Assembly (NCBI GenBank): GCA_934613645.1
Contig: CAKTTC010000014.1
Location: 1-61,026 of the forward strand
DNA from: an uncultured Opitutales bacterium
GTDB taxonomy: Bacteria; Verrucomicrobiota; Verrucomicrobiia; Opitutales; Intestinicryptomonadaceae
DNA length: 61,026 nucleotides
Direction of reading: 5' to 3'
How positions within the stretch are numbered: the stretch's first letter is position 1; every line of letters begins with the position of its first letter. The notes under the pieces were generated by a model. That model did no database searches. It was not told the DNA's origin and saw only the letters and a program-made list of their open reading frames with translations. The translations under genes and the position numbers were made by a program. Shown here in pieces: positions 25,484 to 33,963 of this stretch.

Positions 25484-26434
25484 TTATTTCTGCTCGAAAT
25501 CCTCCGCCGACAAGTGCCACTCGGGACGCTTTCTGAACGGGGTTTCGAACTTTCTGCTGAGCACGCCCTTCTTTTCCAAGTGGATATAGCAGGCGGTATC
25601 GCAGGCCTTGCCGCAAATGCTCGAGCAATACGCGTGGCGAATGGGCGGGTAGAAGTTCACCTGATCGATGACTTCGCGCGCTCTCTGCGGGGTGAGCTTA
25701 ATTTCACCCTTGATGATTGCCATACGTTCGGGCTCGTTTTCAAACGCGTATGTGGGCATAAACGGATTTTTAGTGCCGTTCGCGCCGACATAATACGCCG
25801 CGCACTGCCAAACGTCGAGCTTGCCCGACTTTTCGTCGATTGCATGGCCGGGGCACGCCTTGGCGCACTCGCCGCACTTGTCGCACAAATGCGGTTCGAC
25901 AACGGGATCGGGTTCGATTTCCGCGTCGGTAATCACGAACGCGAAACGCTGGAACGGGCCGAAGTCGTCGGTGAGAATGGAGCCGTGGAAGCTTCTTTCG
26001 CCCAGACCCGCGTCAATGGCGCACTGTTCGAAGTTAAGCGTATGTTCCGCCGTTCTGCCGCGGTAGATTTTCTTATAGCTGACTTCCGGATTGGTGCTGT
26101 CGGTTTCCGACATAACCAGTTGGTTTCTGCGCTGCGGAAGAGCCTCGAAGCCTTCGTCCTCAAGCACGTTGCATACGCGCAACAACGCCGTGGGCAAAAT
26201 TGTTTCTTCGATTGTCTCCAAGCCGACGGTCGTGAAGTGGTGGTATGTAGTGCCTTCTTCAACGCCGCGTCTGGAGCCGCGCAACGAACGCGCCGCAATG
26301 CAGATTACGGTCTTGGCGTTCGGGAACAAAAACTTTACGTTTTTATCCTGAAATCTGTCGGCATTGCCGAAACGAACCAAGTCCGCGCCCGCCTTCTTGA
26401 TTTCTTCAATAAGTCGGTTTTTCAAATTACTCAT
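25484..26434 (-). CDS. Double [4Fe-4S] protein, reductive dehalogenase/QueG-like, paralogue 1
   Basis: 316 residues, starting at the ATG at 26434, which overlaps the previous gene by 4 nt (ATGA). The N-terminal half (FPNAKTVICIAARSLRGSRRGVEEGT) is like the nitroreductase-fold core of QueG and reductive dehalogenases. Then TDAEIEPDP leads into a ferredoxin module, LCDKCGECAKACPGHAI. A second set of cysteines follows (WQCAAYY, then YCSSICGKACDTACYIHL). There is no Tat signal and no separate corrinoid-binding domain. The substrate is unknown. It is the third of three adjacent paralogues that keep the same cysteine layout, so they probably act together. Confidence 0.8.
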   Translation of the reverse strand: MSNLKNRLIEEIKKAGADLVRFGNADRFQDKNVKFLFPNAKTVICIAARSLRGSRRGVEEGTTYHHFTTVGLETIEETILPTALLRVCNVLEDEGFEALPQRRNQLVMSETDSTNPEVSYKKIYRGRTAEHTLNFEQCAIDAGLGERSFHGSILTDDFGPFQRFAFVITDAEIEPDPVVEPHLCDKCGECAKACPGHAIDEKSGKLDVWQCAAYYVGANGTKNPFMPTYAFENEPERMAIIKGEIKLTPQRAREVIDQVNFYPPIRHAYCSSICGKACDTACYIHLEKKGVLSRKFETPFRKRPEWHLSAEDFEQK

Positions 26435-27339
26435 AGAACGTTCTTTCCCTTTAGGTGTTTGTAGCAGGCAGTATCGCACTTCTTACCGCACAGGCACGGG
26501 GAATATCCCGTGGGGTGGCAGGGGAGGAAGTCGATTTTCTTGTAGATTTCGCGGGCGGATTCCCTGTCGAAAACCTTTTCGCCGTTGATGATTGCCTCGC
26601 GTTCGGGATCGCCCTTGAGGAAGTCGTCGGTCATGAAGGGGTTCGACTTGTGCGCGCCGCGGTAATACACTGCGCATTGCCACGTGTTGATTGTGCCGTC
26701 CTCGGCGATTGCGTGGCCGGGGCAGGCTTTTACGCATTCGTCGCAGCCGTCGCAGAGGTTGCCCTTGAAGGGTTCGTCGCATTCAAGCGGAGCGTCGGTT
26801 ACGATGAACACAAAGCGGACATACGGGCCGAACTTCGGCATAATTACGTGTCCGTTTTTGCCTTTTGCGCCGAGGCCGCAAATTTGCGCCGCTTGTGCGA
26901 AATCCATAATGATTTCGGGGGCGGGCTTGCCTTCCTCGACGGGGGAGACGTGTATGAGTTCGTAGGTGTCGCCCAATTCGGGATTGGTCGTTTTGTCGCC
27001 CTTGATTCTTAAGTTGGAGATGTTTCTTTGCAGGCAGGCGTCGTAGCCTTCGTCTTCAATCAAAGAGCCCATTTTAAGCAGGAAGATTTCCGACATTTCT
27101 TCGTCGATGAACTTCGTGCCCAGCTGGGTGTAGTTGAAGAACTGCTTGCCCTCTTCCATAACGCGGTAGAGCGCCTTCGGAACGCGGAAAGCGAAGCCGA
27201 TTACGCATTTTGCCCACGGCAGGATTGACTTCGGGTCTCTCTGGGGGTTTGTGCCTTCGAAATACTTGATGTCGCCAATTCCGCACGCGACTGCGCCGAG
27301 TTCAATGGCTTTTTGCTTAATAATTTGTGCGTTTATCAT
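26431..27339 (-). CDS. Double [4Fe-4S] protein, reductive dehalogenase/QueG-like, paralogue 2
   Basis: 302 residues, with an AGGAGG ribosome site eight bases before the ATG. It has the same plan as its neighbours: a core with PWAKCVIGFAFRVPKALYR, then TDAPLECD, the first cluster LCDGCDECVKACPGHAI, WQCAVYYRGAH, and a C-terminal CLCGKKCDTACYKHL. The sequence stops soon after that motif, about 20 residues shorter than paralogue 1. GLGAKGKNG resembles the flavin- or substrate-site loop GxGxxGKN of QueG-type enzymes. It lies 12 nt downstream of paralogue 3. The function is unknown; electron transfer or reduction of a small molecule is the likely class. Confidence 0.8.
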   Translation of the reverse strand: MINAQIIKQKAIELGAVACGIGDIKYFEGTNPQRDPKSILPWAKCVIGFAFRVPKALYRVMEEGKQFFNYTQLGTKFIDEEMSEIFLLKMGSLIEDEGYDACLQRNISNLRIKGDKTTNPELGDTYELIHVSPVEEGKPAPEIIMDFAQAAQICGLGAKGKNGHVIMPKFGPYVRFVFIVTDAPLECDEPFKGNLCDGCDECVKACPGHAIAEDGTINTWQCAVYYRGAHKSNPFMTDDFLKGDPEREAIINGEKVFDRESAREIYKKIDFLPCHPTGYSPCLCGKKCDTACYKHLKGKNVL

Positions 27340-27351
27340 ATTCGCCTCCTA

Positions 27352-28434
27352 TTATCTGTCCATTGCCCACGGTTTGGGTCTGTTGCGCAACGGGTGTTCA
27401 AACTTCTGATAGAGCACGCCGCCCTTCTTTTCGAGCATACTTTCGCAACCGCGCAGACAGCCGCCGCACTTTGCCATATTGTAGCCCACCCAAGACGGGA
27501 AGTATCTTTCGAGGTTTCCGTATGCTTTCAGGCACTCTTCGACGTTCGCCGCCTTTTTGCCCTTGAGCAGGTCGAGGTCGCCATTGGGGTCGTTATCCCA
27601 GACTTCCTTCGGGACGAACGGGTTGAACTTCGGACCGCCGTGCGTGTAGAACGCGTAGCACTTCCATTCGTCGAGCTTGCCCCATTCGCAGATTTTACCG
27701 CCGATATCGACCTTGATGCTTTCCTTCTGGCTGATACAGTGGCCGGGGCATTCGCGCACGCACGCATAGCAGCGACGGCACAAAGGCTTGCCCGAATACA
27801 TCGGATCGGGTTCGAGTTCCGCGTCGGTGAAGATGAACGCCAAACGCTGTCTGGAGCCGAACTGGGGGCTGAGGAACATTTTCGACCAGCCGATTTCGCC
27901 CAAGCCGCACGCAACGCCTACAAGGCGGAAGTGTATGAGCAAGTCCGGCGGAACCTGTCCGGGGCGGGCGGGACGCGCCATCGCCGAGCGGTTGTAGTCG
28001 TGCTTCCAGAGGGGCGCGCCGCTATTGATGAGTTCCGTGATTTCGGCGTGTTCTTCGGGCGAAACCGTCTTGCCGGGTTTGCCGTCCATATCCGACACGC
28101 AGCCGCGCGCACCCGTATTACGATACGCGAACGCTTCGTAGCCGTGGTCTTCTATGAGTTTGCCTACCTGATACAACACGGCGGGGGCGGATATTTCGTT
28201 GATGCCGCCGTATGCCATTGAGGGATACTGGTAGAACTGCGTTCCTTCTTCTATGCCTCTTTGCAAACCGCGGGGAATGCGGAAGAGCATACCGATTATA
28301 GATTTGGCTTCGGGAAACAGCTGCTTCGGATCGAGTTCCTTCGGCGCGTGGTCGAAGCGAGACATATCGCTTATACCAACGGCGTCGGCGCCCGCTGCGA
28401 GAGCCGCTTTCTTTACCATTTCACTTGTTAGCAT
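27352..28434 (-). CDS. Double [4Fe-4S] protein, reductive dehalogenase/QueG-like, paralogue 3
   Basis: 360 residues, the longest of the three. The start at 28434 (MLTSEMVKKA) is fixed by a perfect AGGAGGT seven bases upstream; longer in-frame starts have no support. The core has FPEAKSIIGMLFRIPRGLQRGIEEGTQFYQY. FTDAELEPDP leads to LCRRCYACVRECPGHCI; WKCYAFY and a final CGGCLRGCESMLEKKGG complete the second set. GLGEIGWSKMF matches the flavin-loop position of the others. Extra residues lie between the clusters. It is the first of the three genes to be transcribed, after a 346-bp gap that should hold the operon's promoter. Confidence 0.8.
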   Translation of the reverse strand: MLTSEMVKKAALAAGADAVGISDMSRFDHAPKELDPKQLFPEAKSIIGMLFRIPRGLQRGIEEGTQFYQYPSMAYGGINEISAPAVLYQVGKLIEDHGYEAFAYRNTGARGCVSDMDGKPGKTVSPEEHAEITELINSGAPLWKHDYNRSAMARPARPGQVPPDLLIHFRLVGVACGLGEIGWSKMFLSPQFGSRQRLAFIFTDAELEPDPMYSGKPLCRRCYACVRECPGHCISQKESIKVDIGGKICEWGKLDEWKCYAFYTHGGPKFNPFVPKEVWDNDPNGDLDLLKGKKAANVEECLKAYGNLERYFPSWVGYNMAKCGGCLRGCESMLEKKGGVLYQKFEHPLRNRPKPWAMDR

Positions 28435-28780
28435 TTGTTGACCTCCTATATTCAAGAGTTGGGTTTTAGTGTTTTGTAATTCCAAGTCGGAAAACGCGGG
28501 GCGTTGTCCGTCCGAAATTGATTGACTGCCCTCCCGCTTTCGCGGGCTGACCTTCAAGTTGTATTTTGCATCCGCGCGCGTCGCCGCGCCCGAATCGGTT
28601 TTTTGCGCCCTCAACGGAGGGCAAAACCGCGCAAAAATCCGCTTTGCTCCGTCGCGTTCTGTCGGGTTTGAACGTCGCGGGGCGCGTATTTTTTGTGGAC
28701 TGTGAAAGAACTTCGGTTTCGTCTCGAGGGCGTTTTGTCGGGTGGAAACGTTTCGGGACGGGTTATGGTTTTGTTTGCCG
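28435..28780. other. Non-coding gap upstream of the [4Fe-4S] operon
   Basis: 346 bp. It must contain the promoter of the three-gene operon, though I cannot place it. A small hairpin, CCCGC-TTTC-GCGGG, lies near 28531-28545. A 29-nt direct repeat of about 75 percent identity (starting near 28658 and 28730, both containing TGTCGGGT) lies close to the end of the U32-like gene. No convincing gene. Confidence 0.5.
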
Positions 28781-29845
28781 TCAACAGCTGCACGAATCGG
28801 CGGGTGTTGGGCGGTCGGCGTCGAGATCCGCGTAGAAATTCGCCGAGCCTATCTGTTCGAGGTTTATTGTGGCGTTTTTCTGGACGGTGTCGCAATAAGT
28901 GCACGTTTGGCAACGCTTGTCGCAATGCAGGCGGTGTTGGGCGTAATCGGCGGCGATTTTTCCGTTTTCTATTACCGACGGATACAAATGCCCCGCGTGG
29001 CTCGGCTCTGTCAGGTCGAGCAGGTTTGCGCTGTATTTGCCCGAACAATACGCCTCCACAACCGCCGAAGGGTTGCGGTTTGTGCGCGTTGCAAGCTTCA
29101 TGCCGTCGCAAAGCGTTTCGTAGAGCGGAACGTCTTCGGGGCGGATAAAGTTTGTGTAGTGCAAAAGTCTTTTTCTGTTTTGGGGATTGGCGAGGAAGTC
29201 GTGGCAGACGCCCCTGAAGTCGTAGGCGTTGTCCATTTCGGCTATCTCATGCTGGTGCGCCACGAGGTTGTCGTGGAAATTGTGCGCCGAACAGAAGTTC
29301 AGGCAGCCGCTGTTTGCAAGCAAATACAGCTTTTTGCCGTTTTGTTCGCACCACTTTTTCGCCGTTTCAAGGCGGTTGTAGTCATAATTAAACTCGCGGC
29401 GCAGGTAGTAGCTGTCGAACCACTGGGCTATGTAGTTGAACCCTTCGACAGTTCCTATTTCCATATTTATCGACGCGCGAACCTCTATGTTTTTGAAATT
29501 GGCTTTCAGAAACTTGGCAATCAGCGGCGACGTTGTTGTAACCGAGCCGAGTTTGTAGCGGTCAATCAATTCCGCAACGGTATCGCCCACCGACTGGAAG
29601 AACGAGCGCGCCTGCGCGTATCTGCCGTAGCAGTTGCCGTTAAGAAGCAGGTTTGTTGCCAGCCCCTCCTGCGCGAATTTCTCCAAATCGGTCTCCATTT
29701 TGCGCTGCACGAACCTGTCCTGAACAACGCCTCTGCCGCTTGTGAAACCCTCCCACGGGAAGTATATTTCGACCACCGAGTCTTTGTGTCTGAGTATAGT
29801 TTCCCCCAGAGAATCGTCAGCCTGATATCCTACCGTAAACTTCAT
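28781..29845 (-). CDS. Peptidase U32-like protein
   Basis: 354 residues. The opening VGYQADDSLGETILRHKDSVVEIYFP and LLNGNCYGRYA resembles the TIM-barrel start of U32-family proteins. The middle contains LANSGCLNFCSAHNFHDN, and the C-terminus has HCDKRCQTCTYCDTV, giving enough cysteines for an iron-sulfur site. U32 relatives such as UbiU/UbiV and TrhP are oxygen-independent hydroxylation enzymes with [4Fe-4S] clusters rather than proteases. It precedes the three [4Fe-4S] genes on the same strand, which may be functional or chance. The call is moderate, since the strict U32 signature is not clear. Confidence 0.55.
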   Translation of the reverse strand: MKFTVGYQADDSLGETILRHKDSVVEIYFPWEGFTSGRGVVQDRFVQRKMETDLEKFAQEGLATNLLLNGNCYGRYAQARSFFQSVGDTVAELIDRYKLGSVTTTSPLIAKFLKANFKNIEVRASINMEIGTVEGFNYIAQWFDSYYLRREFNYDYNRLETAKKWCEQNGKKLYLLANSGCLNFCSAHNFHDNLVAHQHEIAEMDNAYDFRGVCHDFLANPQNRKRLLHYTNFIRPEDVPLYETLCDGMKLATRTNRNPSAVVEAYCSGKYSANLLDLTEPSHAGHLYPSVIENGKIAADYAQHRLHCDKRCQTCTYCDTVQKNATINLEQIGSANFYADLDADRPTPADSCSC

Positions 29846-30183
29846 ATAAAGATAAAACTTCTAAAATTGGCTGCTAATCTAAAAATTGGCTTAAATTCTG
29901 TCAACATCTTTCGATACACTTTTTCAAAGCTTTTTTGTTCGGGCATCGGAATTCGTTTGATTTACTTGGTTAAGTTTGGGTTTTTGCGCCGATTGCGTGA
30001 AATTCTTCGGGCGGAAAATTAGTTGGGCGTGAAATTCAGTGGGCGTGAAAATTCGGCGGCGGAATTTTGCGGCAGCCAAAACGTGGGTGTCCCGAAGCGG
30101 GCAGGGGCGATTGGTAGTTGACTTGGGGTGCGATTTATATTAGGCGATAGTATGTTAATTTAAAACGCAAAACAGGAGAAAGT
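29846..30183. other. Intergenic region between divergent U32-like gene and riboflavin synthase
   Basis: 338 bp that must contain both promoters. The only visible structure is a short tandem repeat, TGGGCGTGAAA-TTC in two copies at about 30023-30055. An AGGAG ribosome site for the riboflavin synthase ends it. I looked for the conserved blocks of an FMN riboswitch and did not find them. Confidence 0.5.
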
Positions 30184-30801
30184 ATGTTTACAGGAATTGT
30201 GGAGGCCACCGGCAGGGTGGTGTCGTTCGAGGAGAAAAAGGCGGCGTGGCTGTTGAGGCTGAAAGTGCCGCAATTCATAGCAGAGTCGCTCAATGTGGGG
30301 GATTCGCTCGCGTGCAACGGGTGCTGTTTGACACTCGTGAATATGGAGGGCGACATTGCAAGTTTCGAGCTTCTGGAGGAGTCGATTCGCCTGACGAGTT
30401 TCGAGGGAGTCAAAGAGGGCGCGCTCATAAATTTGGAACGCCCCCTCGCCGCGGGCGCGCGCTTGGGCGGGCACTTTGTAAGCGGCCACGTCGACGTGCG
30501 CAGCACTGTGGAAGTGTTCGAGCAGCGCGGAAAGAACTTCTATTTGCGCGTCGCCGTTCCCGAGCGGTTTGCGCGCTATTGCGTATACAAGGGCAGCATT
30601 GCAATAGACGGAATTTCGCTTACAATAGCCGAGGCGGAAGACGGGTATTTGGCGGTCTGGCTTATTCCGCACACGCTTGAAGTCACCAATTTGGCGGACT
30701 GCGCGGCGGGGAAATTCGTAAATCTCGAGTTCGACCTGCTTGCAAAATACGTCGAAAAAATCGCCACGGGCAACCGCGACAAGTCTCCGTATCAGCCGTA
30801 A
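30184..30801 (+). CDS. ribE: Riboflavin synthase, alpha subunit
   Basis: Dismutates two molecules of 6,7-dimethyl-8-ribityllumazine to riboflavin and a pyrimidine. 205 residues made of two similar barrel domains. MFTGIVEATG is the family's fixed start. LACNGCCLTL marks the first lumazine-binding repeat and SIAIDGISLTI the second; LGGHFVSGHVD is the other conserved segment. The other riboflavin genes are not here. AGGAG precedes the ATG, and the stop overlaps the next start as TAATG. Confidence 0.97.
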   Translation: MFTGIVEATGRVVSFEEKKAAWLLRLKVPQFIAESLNVGDSLACNGCCLTLVNMEGDIASFELLEESIRLTSFEGVKEGALINLERPLAAGARLGGHFVSGHVDVRSTVEVFEQRGKNFYLRVAVPERFARYCVYKGSIAIDGISLTIAEAEDGYLAVWLIPHTLEVTNLADCAAGKFVNLEFDLLAKYVEKIATGNRDKSPYQP

Positions 30802-31754
30802 TGAAGGCGCGCAGATTGAGGAAACGCCCGCTCCGACGCCTTTCGCGCGGACGCGCGGCGGCGGCGTTGGTTTCGTTCGCGGTTTTGCTGTTGCTGTCGG
30901 TCTTCTTTCCCGAAACGCTCCAAAACGGCAACTCCGAAACGGTTGTAGACGCCTGCGCGCCCAAGTTGGGCGGGCGTTTGCGCGTGTGTTCTTGGAACGT
31001 GCGCAACTACAACGTTTCAATGCGCAAGGCGCAGGGGCGGTGGACATCGTATCCCAAGCCCGAGGCGGAGCGCGACGCCGTGTGCAAAGTGCTTGCCGAA
31101 ATCGACGCCGACGTGGTTCTCATAGAGGAAATGGGCGACATCACTTTCCTGCGCGACCTCACTTCGCGCCTTAAAAAGGCGGGGAAAAACTATCCCTTCG
31201 CGGTTGTTTCCAAGTTCGATTCCCCCTCGCGGCTCGCCGTGATTTCCAAGACAAACCCCGAGAGCGTGTTCGACCTTTCCGACACAAAAATCAGCGTCAA
31301 GGGTGAGTCCGCATACTCTCCGCGCGGCGCGCTTGGCGTGAAATTCGACACCCCGAAAGGCGAATTGTTTCTTTTCGCCGTCCATCTGAAAAGCAAGGTC
31401 AGCGCAAAGAAAAAGGACGAGCAGTTCATTCCGTTCCGTTTTGCGGAAATGCGCGCAATTTCCGCGCGCATAAATTCGGTTGCGGGCGGCAAAATGTTCC
31501 TTGTTGCGGGCGATTTCAACGACGAACCCACCCCCGCGCTTCTGCGCAACTTTTCGGGCGTGAAGCTTCTGCCGCAGTCGGATTCAAGGGGGCAGCCCTA
31601 CACATACCACTGGGTCAAGCGCGACGTTTTCTACCGCTATGATTTCTTCCTTGTCTCCGAAGCCCTCGCGCCGTTTGCCCCGCGTGCCACGGTTGTTTCG
31701 CACGGGGGCGGAAGCGACCACCGCCCTATTTACGCCGACGTCGATTTAAATTAG
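30801..31754 (+). CDS. Membrane-anchored endonuclease/exonuclease/phosphatase-family protein
   Basis: 317 residues. A very basic N-terminus precedes one membrane helix (residues 18-40, AAAALVSFAVLLLLSVFF), so the catalytic domain is probably outside the inner membrane. The EEP fold is shown by RVCSWNVRNYN, then VVLIEEMGD, FLFAVHLKSK, LVAGDFNDEPTP and the final SDHRPIYADVDL, giving the metal-binding and catalytic Glu, Asp, Asn and His. The substrate could be nucleic acid, a phosphoinositide-like lipid or a nucleotide. The start overlaps the ribE stop by one base. The 3' end overlaps the opposite gene by 29 bp. Confidence 0.85.
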   Translation: MKARRLRKRPLRRLSRGRAAAALVSFAVLLLLSVFFPETLQNGNSETVVDACAPKLGGRLRVCSWNVRNYNVSMRKAQGRWTSYPKPEAERDAVCKVLAEIDADVVLIEEMGDITFLRDLTSRLKKAGKNYPFAVVSKFDSPSRLAVISKTNPESVFDLSDTKISVKGESAYSPRGALGVKFDTPKGELFLFAVHLKSKVSAKKKDEQFIPFRFAEMRAISARINSVAGGKMFLVAGDFNDEPTPALLRNFSGVKLLPQSDSRGQPYTYHWVKRDVFYRYDFFLVSEALAPFAPRATVVSHGGGSDHRPIYADVDLN

Positions 31755-32583
31755 GGTTTCTTCCCGAAACAATCATTCTTTCAAGATACGTAAAAATTCC
31801 CGCCGCGGCAAGCCAAGTTGCAATCTGCAACGCCTTGCTGTAGATTGCGAAATCGTAGACTTCCGTTCTCACGTAAAGCCCCACGACCGCGGGGGCGAAG
31901 TAGTTTACCACGAATATCGAAACCCACATCATCGCCCACAGGAACGTCCAGTCCCAAATGCAGGCAAACGCCCACAGCGTGCGACCGCGGCGTGTTGAGC
32001 GTTCGAGGCTTCGGCACACTTTTCTGAGAACCATCGGCACTATCACAATGTTTGCAATCGGCGCAAAGCACCCCAACGCCGACAGCTTCGACGAAAGCAA
32101 CAGGGTGCTTGAATACGATTTCGCGATTCTCACCAAACTCGCAATCCAGCCCGCCAACATCACAAACAGCGCAACATACAGCCCCTTCAAAATCAGCTCC
32201 GACATATTCAGCGTCAAAATCTTTTCGTTGTAAAGCAACGCCTTTGACATATCGTCTATGTTGCCGATTGTGGGAATATCGAACTGGTATATATCAACCA
32301 TTTGGCGCGTAAGCATTATTTGCGCCCCCAAAAACACAGCCAACGCGCCTATTATTGCGCGCAGAACCCGCGTTTTGAAAACGAAATCCGCCTTTTTTCT
32401 GTTGTGGTGCGGGGCGGTGATTTTTCTGAAAAACTGCGTTTTGCCGAACTCCGTCCAACCCGACTGCCCTTGTGTCCAGACGCGCGTTGTGGTTTTTACG
32501 ATTCCCTTTTCGAAAAGACGCTCAAGGGCGGGATCGGCAATCGGTCCTTCCTTTGATTTGTCGTCTTTTTGATAATACCACAT
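31726..32583 (-). CDS. GYF_2/DUF4339 plus DUF4328 membrane protein
   Basis: 285 residues. Residues 1-50 (MWYYQKDDKSKEGPI, then GIVKTTTRVWTQGQSGW) form a GYF_2 (DUF4339) domain, a small peptide-binding module common in membrane proteins of the PVC group. After a basic linker come about five membrane helices resembling DUF4328, including LGCFAPIANIVIVPMVLRKV, whose APxxNxxxP core is typical. The function is unknown. The C-terminus is strongly basic (RNPNLNRRRRK). It converges with the EEP gene, with 29 bp of coding overlap. Confidence 0.72.
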   Translation of the reverse strand: MWYYQKDDKSKEGPIADPALERLFEKGIVKTTTRVWTQGQSGWTEFGKTQFFRKITAPHHNRKKADFVFKTRVLRAIIGALAVFLGAQIMLTRQMVDIYQFDIPTIGNIDDMSKALLYNEKILTLNMSELILKGLYVALFVMLAGWIASLVRIAKSYSSTLLLSSKLSALGCFAPIANIVIVPMVLRKVCRSLERSTRRGRTLWAFACIWDWTFLWAMMWVSIFVVNYFAPAVVGLYVRTEVYDFAIYSKALQIATWLAAAGIFTYLERMIVSGRNPNLNRRRRK

Positions 32584-32625
32584 TTTGGCGTTGAAAATGA
32601 CAGAAAACGGCGGTGTGTCAACAAT

Positions 32626-33963
32626 CTATTTGCCAATGCAAAACTTGGAGAATATGCGGTCAAGCACGGCTTCGTTGTCGGTTTTGCCGACTATATCGCC
32701 GAGGTTCGAGAGCGCCTCGCGCAGGTCGGCGGAAACAAGTTCGCAGGCAGCCCCCGCGCACGAGGCGTCGCGCGCCGACTCAACCGCCGAACGCGCAGCC
32801 TCAAGCGATTGCGCGTGGCGCGCCGAAACGAGAATGTCGTCGGCGGCGGCGGTTATGTGGTATTTGTCGATGAGCCGCGCGAGGGTGTCGAGCAGCGTTT
32901 CAATCCCCTCCGAATTTTTGCAGGAAATTTCGACCTTTTCGTATTTGTTAAACCGCGCGTCGGGCGCGGCTTTTGCAATGTCGCATTTGTTGAGGACTAT
33001 GATTGTGTTGCGCTCCGAAAACGCGTCGGCGTCGAATTCCGAAAAATCTGGGGCGGAGGAATCCGCCACAAAAAGGCAGATGTCGCAGTGGGCGATTTTC
33101 TCCTTGGCCTTGAGGATTCCGATTGCCTCGAGGTCGTCGCCGCCCTCGCGCAACCCCGCGGTGTCGGTTAGGCGGACGATGTTGCCGCGCAGGGTTGTTT
33201 TTTCGGAGATGAAGTCGCGCGTGGTGCCTGCAATGTCGCTTACAATGGCGCGTTCGCCGCCCAGAAGCGCGTTTAGCAGCGACGATTTCCCCGCGTTCGG
33301 CGCGCCCGCAATCACCACGTCTATGCCCTCGTGCACGAGCGGCGAAATTTTCGCCGTGGCAATCAGCCGCCGCATTTCTTCGGCGCACTGCGAAAGCGAG
33401 TTTGCAACGGCGGTTTTGTCCTCTTCGGGGAGGTCGTCTTCGGGGAAGTCGATATACGCCTCAATCAGCGCGAGCGCGTCGAGAAGCTTTGCCGACATAT
33501 CGTTTATGCGCCTGCCCAACTCGCCCGAAAGCTGCTTGCGCGCCGCCTTCAGAGAGCGTTCGCTCCGCGCGCCTATAAGAAGCGCGACAGCCTCAGCCTG
33601 ACTCAAATCCATCTTCGCATTTTCGAACGCGCGCCGCGTAAATTCGCCCGCCTGCGCCGCCCGCGCGCCGCGCGCAATGAGGTCGTCTATCACGGAGCGG
33701 ACTATGAACGGGTTGCCGTGCGTGGAGATTTCGAGGCAGTCTTCGCCCGTATACGAATGCGGGGCTTTGAAGAAAACCGCAACAACGTCGTCGAGAACCG
33801 TTCCGTTGCGGTCGGTGTATTTGCCATATGCGGCCGTGCGCGGCTTGGGCGTTGCGCCGAAAATTTCGGCGGCAAGCGTTTGGGTTTGCGCGCCGCTCAG
33901 ACGCACAACTGCTATTGCCGACTCCCCCGACGGGGTTGAAAGTGCTACGATAGTGTCGTTCAT
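32626..33963 (-). CDS. mnmE: tRNA modification GTPase MnmE
   Basis: With MnmG it installs the 5-carboxymethylaminomethyl group on wobble uridines. 445 residues from the ATG at 33963 (MNDTIVALSTPSG), the family's normal start. The N-terminal formyl-tetrahydrofolate-binding domain is followed by a helical region, into which a GTPase domain is inserted: GAPNAGKSSLLN (P-loop), AGTTRD, DTAGLR and NKCD. The C-terminus is FCIGK, the invariant C-x-G-K end. The gene overlaps the upstream small membrane gene by 4 nt. Confidence 0.97.
   Translation of the reverse strand: MNDTIVALSTPSGESAIAVVRLSGAQTQTLAAEIFGATPKPRTAAYGKYTDRNGTVLDDVVAVFFKAPHSYTGEDCLEISTHGNPFIVRSVIDDLIARGARAAQAGEFTRRAFENAKMDLSQAEAVALLIGARSERSLKAARKQLSGELGRRINDMSAKLLDALALIEAYIDFPEDDLPEEDKTAVANSLSQCAEEMRRLIATAKISPLVHEGIDVVIAGAPNAGKSSLLNALLGGERAIVSDIAGTTRDFISEKTTLRGNIVRLTDTAGLREGGDDLEAIGILKAKEKIAHCDICLFVADSSAPDFSEFDADAFSERNTIIVLNKCDIAKAAPDARFNKYEKVEISCKNSEGIETLLDTLARLIDKYHITAAADDILVSARHAQSLEAARSAVESARDASCAGAACELVSADLREALSNLGDIVGKTDNEAVLDRIFSKFCIGK

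Noticed and set aside
25484..28434. True corrinoid reductive dehalogenases
   Set aside because: The proteins are short, lack a Tat signal and have no corrinoid-binding domain or membrane anchor partner. Only the ferredoxin-like part and core resemble them.
28742..30022. Long plus-strand open frame opposite the U32-like gene
   Set aside because: No start context and no domain. The minus-strand frame has conserved cysteine motifs and a plausible family.
29846..30183. FMN riboswitch before riboflavin synthase
   Set aside because: None of the conserved RFN blocks could be found.
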